Shown here: in pieces, positions 16,486-20,000 of the stretch
How positions within the stretch are numbered: the first letter of the stretch is position 1
How the letters are laid out: each line of letters starts with the position of its first letter
Assembly (NCBI GenBank): GCA_012295275.1
Contig: CM022677.1
Location: 19,288,790-19,308,789 of the forward strand
Source of the DNA: Chrysomallon squamiferum
Lineage: Eukaryota > Mollusca > Gastropoda > Neomphalida > Peltospiridae
Direction: 5' to 3'
Length of the DNA stretch: 20,000 nucleotides
Position numbers and translations under genes: made by a program
Notes under the pieces: model-generated
The model's database searches: none
The model's input: only the letters and a program-made list of their open reading frames with translations
What the model was told of the DNA's origin: nothing

Positions 16486-16878
16486 GCAGAAGGACAAAAT
16501 ATACTGCACTGGAAACAAGACTCTTCGTTCATTGGGAAGAAGATGATGTACAAAGATGGCCGCATTCAAGTAAAAACGCCTGGCACGTGTTTTATTTACG
16601 CTCATCTTGTTTTCGTGAACAACCAAACACAAGACGACGCCACTTCTGCTCATTCCATCTGGCTTAGAAATGGCGGGAAACACGAAGAGAAATTACTCGA
16701 ACTTTTCAACTCTCTCGTTGCTTTGCCATCACCAGAGACAGCAGGGTTTACTCCCACTTACCAAGGCGCGTTGTTTGAACTGAAAGCAGACGACAGTATT
16801 GAACTGCGTGTGCAGAACATTAAAAATCTTCAAAAGGACAAAAACAAACACAACTTCGGAATTTATTGCTTTCAGTAA
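14209..16878 (+). CDS. TNF-superfamily ligand, type II membrane protein (complete, four exons)
   Basis: Exons 14209-14679, 14894-14930, 16098-16169 and 16490-16878 join to give 322 residues. Seen: a basic cytosolic region (residues 1-70, ending RRKRDK...EKEKKK), one membrane helix (about 71-94) and an ectodomain whose stalk carries Cys114, Cys117, Cys143 and Cys144. The TNF homology domain runs from about 180 to 322. Typical TNF-fold landmarks are HW at 200-201, IGKKMMYKDGRIQVKTPG and the FIYAHLVF strand, then YQGALFELKADDSIELRV and a C-terminal FGIYCF. Cys227 and Cys320 fall in strands C and H, which are neighbours in this fold. A sequon NQT sits at 238. There is no clear furin site in the stalk. 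The known family role is a trimeric cell-surface or shed cytokine acting through TNF receptors in immunity and cell death. The specific subfamily is not assignable. Confidence 0.92.
14680..14893 (+). other. TNF ligand intron 1 (214 nt), stop-free in the exon 1 frame
   Basis: It starts with (ATT)n-type repeats and holds (GTAT)n at about 14788-14835. The frame from exon 1 stays open through the whole intron and into exon 2 as far as a stop at 14932-14934, reading mostly Ile, Leu and Val followed by MYVC repeats. Confidence 0.75.
14787..14836 (+). repeat. (GTAT)n microsatellite
   Basis: About 12 perfect GTAT units within TNF intron 1. Confidence 0.95.
14894..14930 (+). CDS. TNF ligand exon 2 (37 nt stalk exon)
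   Basis: The acceptor is ttcgcag (14887-14893) and the donor gtgagt is at 14931. It encodes FVETQYQQERAK plus one base, a polar linker between the cysteine stalk and the TNF domain. The odd length is balanced by exon 3 (72 nt, phase 1 to 1). Confidence 0.75.
15186..15283 (+). repeat. Left 98-bp direct repeat flanking element R2 copy C
   Basis: It matches 15965-16061 with a few substitutions, from TTTCTAACTAGCCCGACTGG to CATTCTGTCCCTCACT. Homology to element R2 copy B begins at the very next base (15284). Confidence 0.85.
15284..15859 (+). repeat. Element R2, copy C
   Basis: Collinear with copy B (12629-13884) but with a single 29-bp unit near 15392-15420 instead of 24. Its frame equivalent to the open frame of copy B starts near 15497 and ends at a TAA near 15737, earlier than in B. 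Sequence from 15860 to 15964 before the right direct repeat has no match that I see in copy B. Confidence 0.8.
15965..16061 (+). repeat. Right 97-bp direct repeat flanking element R2 copy C
   Basis: Partner of 15186-15283. It leads within 36 bp into the poly-T tract and acceptor of exon 3, so it is likely the original intron sequence. Confidence 0.85.
16098..16169 (+). CDS. TNF ligand exon 3: start of TNF homology domain
   Basis: The acceptor is a poly-T run of about 20 ending in ag (16096-16097). It encodes HSEFRFNGESDRSAYLREID then WVRS plus one base. Three GT donors are close together (16160, 16165, 16170). Only the one at 16170 (CAG|GTGAGG, also the best match) gives the phase needed to continue into the TNF domain of exon 4. 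RSAYLR would be the first strand of the domain. Confidence 0.8.
16170..16489 (+). other. TNF ligand intron 3
   Basis: It begins with the second copy of the duplicated donor (GTGAGGTCAT), contains (AAT)n at 16281-16306, and ends in (ATT)n from about 16405 to 16485, directly against the acceptor GCAG. Confidence 0.8.
16405..16485 (+). repeat. (ATT)n microsatellite abutting the TNF exon 4 acceptor
   Basis: About 27 ATT units end four bases before the exon. A conventional polypyrimidine tract is absent. Confidence 0.95.
16490..16878 (+). CDS. TNF ligand exon 4: most of the TNF homology domain and stop
   Basis: The acceptor atgcag (16484-16489) follows directly on an (ATT)n tract. One base from exon 3 plus AA makes Glu194, then 128 codons to TAA (16876-16878). 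It contains the strongest family evidence: MMYKDGRIQVKTPGTCFIYA, HSIWLR, YQGALFELKADDSIELRV and FGIYCFQ. A single last exon for nearly the whole domain is the normal TNF-family gene layout. Confidence 0.93.
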
Positions 16879-17100
16879 TTTTCTATAACTAACAAGTAGA
16901 GATGTCGTGATCACAGACAGAACTTTCATGAGAATCAATTGTGTCATTTTTTTTTTTTTTTTGCTACTGTAGAATTTTTATTATGATTTGTTTTGTTGAC
17001 GTGGTCAGTTTGTCCTCCTTGGAGACGCCTAATTTATGTTGTAAATGTCAACATTTCTGTGTCAGGAATTAACTAATATTAAAAGCCTTTAATTTGAAAC
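16879..17100 (+). other. TNF ligand 3' UTR
   Basis: It runs from the stop codon to the expected cleavage region after the ATTAAA at 17078. It contains a T15-20 run near 16947. No UUAUUUAUU-type AU-rich nonamer of the kind found in vertebrate cytokine messages is present. Confidence 0.5.
17078..17083 (+). terminator. ATTAAA polyadenylation signal of the TNF ligand gene
   Basis: It is the second most common animal poly(A) hexamer, 200 nt after the stop, followed by a T-rich stretch (CTCTTCTTGTTTCTTTATT) about 20 nt downstream as expected for a cleavage site. Confidence 0.5.
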
Positions 17101-17328
17101 CTCTTCTTGTTTCTTTATTCCTTAGACACATGATTTTATGTAGTGAGTAACTAGTGGGTTACGTAAGTCTTCGTATATATATATAGATATATATATAGAT
17201 AGATATATTTGTATGTATGTATGTATATTTGTATGAATGAATGTATGTATGTATGTATTTAAGTATTATAACCATTATTTTGGAGAATAGTTGTTAATCT
17301 GAGATCAAACTGAACAAATTAATCTCTA

Positions 17329-17361
17329 GATATTATCTCTAAATCAATGGGAGATAATATC
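17329..17361. repeat. Perfect 11-bp inverted repeat with 11-nt loop
   Basis: GATATTATCTC (17329-17339) and GAGATAATATC (17351-17361) are exact reverse complements. Each arm carries an AGATAA GATA-factor site. It lies about 230 bp past the TNF poly(A) signal. It could be a small transposon remnant, a structured RNA or a paired binding site. Confidence 0.6.
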
Positions 17362-17547
17362 GGGGTATCTGGTAACAACACTATGAGTAGCTGCAAGCAG
17401 AGATAACACAGTAGTGACGTTATCAACTGATTGTCACGTCAACGTCCTGCTAAGTAGTACGGTATTTCATATACTTGTATATTCAAATGCTTACTGAGGT
17501 GTGCTATTTTACCCTCAGGGATAAACATATTTAATATCCTCCATATG

Positions 17548-17896
<349 letters not shown>

Positions 17897-17939
17897 TTAA
17901 ATATATTTATAACTTTTCAGTTTTAAACGCTCGAGAGAG

Positions 17940-18638
17940 AGTTTTATATAAACGTATAGTTTTATATTGTTTTCAATAATTATTTCGCTTGTTTTAATCT
18001 TTTATATTTAGCATTACGTAAATGCCTTAATGGTACCGTTATTTTTATTTTATTATTATTAATACTGTAATAGGAGTAAAAGTATAGCAGTAGCTGAAGT
18101 TGTAGTGGTAGTGGTAGTTGAAGTAAAAATAGCAGTAGCTGTAGTAGTAGTAGCTGTAATAGAAGTAGTGGTAAGAAAGATGAAAAAAAAACTGAACGAA
18201 AAACTATTAAAAAAGAAATGTTAAAAAAAAAAGGAGAAAAAAGATAAGATAGAAAGAAAGAAAAACAAAAAAACGGAAGAAAGCAAGAAAAGAATCGGCC
18301 GAAAGACAAGACAAAGAATGAATGAAAGAATTTAAAAATAGAGAGAGAAAGATCGCTGAAGGAATAATAGATGAACAAATATAATAATAAAAAATAAGAA
18401 TGTGAAAATAACAAATAACAAATAGCAAATGACGAATAGTAACGAAACCTAGCAGAAGCGCAAAAAACCTATTCAGATCTACAAAACCTGCTTACTCGGG
18501 TCAAATATTATATTCCGCAATTTCTCACCTCGACTATTAACCTCTGAAAAAAAAAATCACTTCCACGATTTATCTTCCTTTCCTCTGTTACAGGCACACA
18601 TTAATTTATTCCTGTGTGCCTCATAATCTCTGTTTATC
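17940..18638 (+). repeat. Dispersed repeat R1, copy 2
   Basis: Direct copy of 9986-10638. It has extra AGT/GTAGTGG-type trinucleotides near 18105-18150 and AAT-rich sequence (18376-18425) where copy 1 has poly-A. Its 3' end passes into the 77-bp tandem array, which copy 1 lacks. Confidence 0.8.
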
Positions 18639-18903
18639 ATATAAGGAAACCGCTGTTTAATTTGTTACAAGTATACATTCATTTATTCATGTGTGCCTCA
18701 TAATCTCTGTTTATCATATAAGGAAACCGCTGTTTAATTTGTTACAAGTATACATTCATTTATTCATGTGTGCCTCATAATCTCTGTTTATCATATAAGG
18801 AAACCGCTGTTTAATTTGTTACAAGTATACATTCATTTATTCATGTGTGCCTCATAATCTCTGTTTATCATATAAGGAAACCGCTGTTTAATTTGTTACA
18901 AGT
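18614..18903 (+). repeat. 77-bp tandem repeat, 3.8 identical units
   Basis: Units start at 18614, 18691, 18768 and 18845. The first three are identical over 77 bp and the fourth is cut after about 59 bp. Each begins GTGTGCCTCATAATCTCTG. The sequence just before the first unit (18586-18613) is a diverged version of the unit's end, so the array grew from the 3' end of repeat R1. Confidence 0.95.
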
Positions 18904-19340
18904 ACACAGAGATTAATGGGACAAAGCGACAAAAGGCTAGCGTTGTCGTTTAGGTTCATAAATATGCTTGCTATTTGAAATAATAATGATTTACTGCAAG
19001 GAGAGGGAAAGAAAGGAATTATATTACATATTTAGATCAGTAAAGAAGAAACGGAAAAGAAATGGAAATGCAGGCAAAGACAGAAAGAGACAGAAAGACA
19101 GAGGGGTATATACATATGTGTATGTGGGTGTCTGTATATACGCACACGCACACATAAAGACACATATATAGACAGATAGATAGACAGACCTGCTTTGTGT
19201 TAGTATTAGCAGCAGCAGTGTAGTTGTCGTTGTTGCAGTTTCATAACCTCTACATCAGATATCAGATAAGACGTACAAAGTAATTCAAATAATCCTGGTT
19301 GTACAAGTTCAGCATTTAAATTAACAATAAAAATTAAAAT
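18904..19340. other. Intergenic, no gene seen
   Basis: Purine-rich sequence with GAAAGA/AGACAGA stretches (19000-19105) and short (CA)n, TATA and AGCAGC pieces. No splice-bounded frame was recognised. Confidence 0.45.
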
Positions 19341-19353
19341 TAAAATAAAATAA

Positions 19354-19384
<31 letters not shown>

Positions 19385-19548
19385 TAATAATAATATAAAT
19401 AATAATAATAATGATATTAACAATAATAATAATAAAAATAAATAAATAATATAGCAATAATAATAATAATAATAATATAAATAATAATAATAATAATATT
19501 AACAATAATAATAATAATAATAATAAATAAATAAATAAATAATATAGC

Positions 19549-19606
<58 letters not shown>

Positions 19607-19624
19607 TATAAATAAATAAATAAA
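19341..19624 (+). repeat. (AAT)n/(AAAT)n microsatellite
   Basis: AAT and AAAT units with internal longer-range duplication: the block AATAATATAGCAATAATAAT recurs near 19446 and 19540. It is A-rich on the + strand. Confidence 0.93.
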
Positions 19625-20000
19625 CAAACAACTGTTTATGAAATCTACTGAATTCCCGGATCTAATAACATGAAAAGGATTTAAATATTATCTTACAGTA
19701 AAATTAAAAGCTATGCAGTATGCAACCGTACCTTTAGTTCCTTCTCACCTGATTCATTTACAGGTGTGGTCAACAGGTAGACTATCCTCTGAGATACCAA
19801 ACCGGAAAATAAAAAATATTTTTAAAAGTACAATAGCCATTTAATCCGTGAAATGATTTCCAGATCGTAAAACTAACCTGTGTTACTCTAAAAACAAGCC
19901 CCGTTAAGAATCTCTCGCTTCAAAGCCATGAATAAATTACCATAAATTATCATAATCAGTCGTGTTATTTGTGTTAGGGTCAGACGTTCTGTTGCTAATT
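19625..20000. other. Intergenic or intronic sequence, nothing recognised
   Basis: Non-repetitive AT-rich DNA without an open frame of note. A short palindromic-looking piece CACCTGATTCATTTACAGGTG (CACCTG/CAGGTG arms, 19747-19767) is present. Confidence 0.4.

Noticed and set aside
16879-17100. AU-rich destabilising element in the TNF ligand 3' UTR
   Set aside because: Only isolated ATTTA-type pieces in AT-rich sequence; no overlapping pentamers or nonamer.

Overview
The window is animal (metazoan) nuclear DNA: AT-rich, with short exons bounded by GT..AG introns and very heavy microsatellite content, mainly (ATT)n, (CT)n/(GA)n, (TTTA)n and trinucleotide arrays. A TNF-superfamily ligand gene, a decayed LINE fragment and the simple-repeat load suggest an invertebrate, most likely a lophotrochozoan such as a mollusc. 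The species cannot be fixed from the sequence. All exons, splice sites and motifs below were read by hand from the sequence.

Region 1 (1-8361, + strand): the 3' part of a gene for a single-pass membrane protein. Six coding segments join in one frame to give the last 170 residues: a short extracellular stub, one membrane helix, a basic stop-transfer sequence and a tyrosine-rich cytoplasmic tail. The tail has four YxxP motifs and one NPxY motif. The four wholly internal exons all have lengths divisible by three and phase-2 borders. Introns are mostly simple repeats, including a 24-bp higher-order trinucleotide array. The family of the receptor cannot be named because its ectodomain lies outside the window.

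Region 2 (8362-14127): 3' flank and intergenic DNA. It holds T-rich tracts, copy 1 of a 0.65-kb dispersed repeat, a partial duplicate of the TNF gene's 5' end (core promoter, 5' UTR and start codon), a 21-bp minisatellite whose units each carry CACGTG, a minus-strand LINE reverse-transcriptase relic, and a 29-bp minisatellite of 24 units just upstream of the TNF gene.

Region 3 (14128-17100, + strand): a complete four-exon gene for a 322-residue type II membrane TNF-superfamily ligand, with a putative core promoter, cysteine-containing stalk, C-terminal TNF homology domain and ATTAAA polyadenylation signal. Intron 2 holds another copy of the upstream element, flanked by 98-bp direct repeats of intron sequence. 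Exon 3 ends at a 10-bp tandemly duplicated donor site.

Region 4 (17101-20000): intergenic. A perfect 11-bp hairpin, a ~345-bp (GA)n tract, copy 2 of the dispersed repeat, a 77-bp tandem repeat and a long (AAT)n tract. I see no gene here.

The two genes are unrelated neighbours on the same strand. I found no evidence of a new multi-gene system. The most interesting material is the repeat-driven remodelling of the TNF ligand's 5' region and splice sites, and the modular signalling tail of the upstream receptor.
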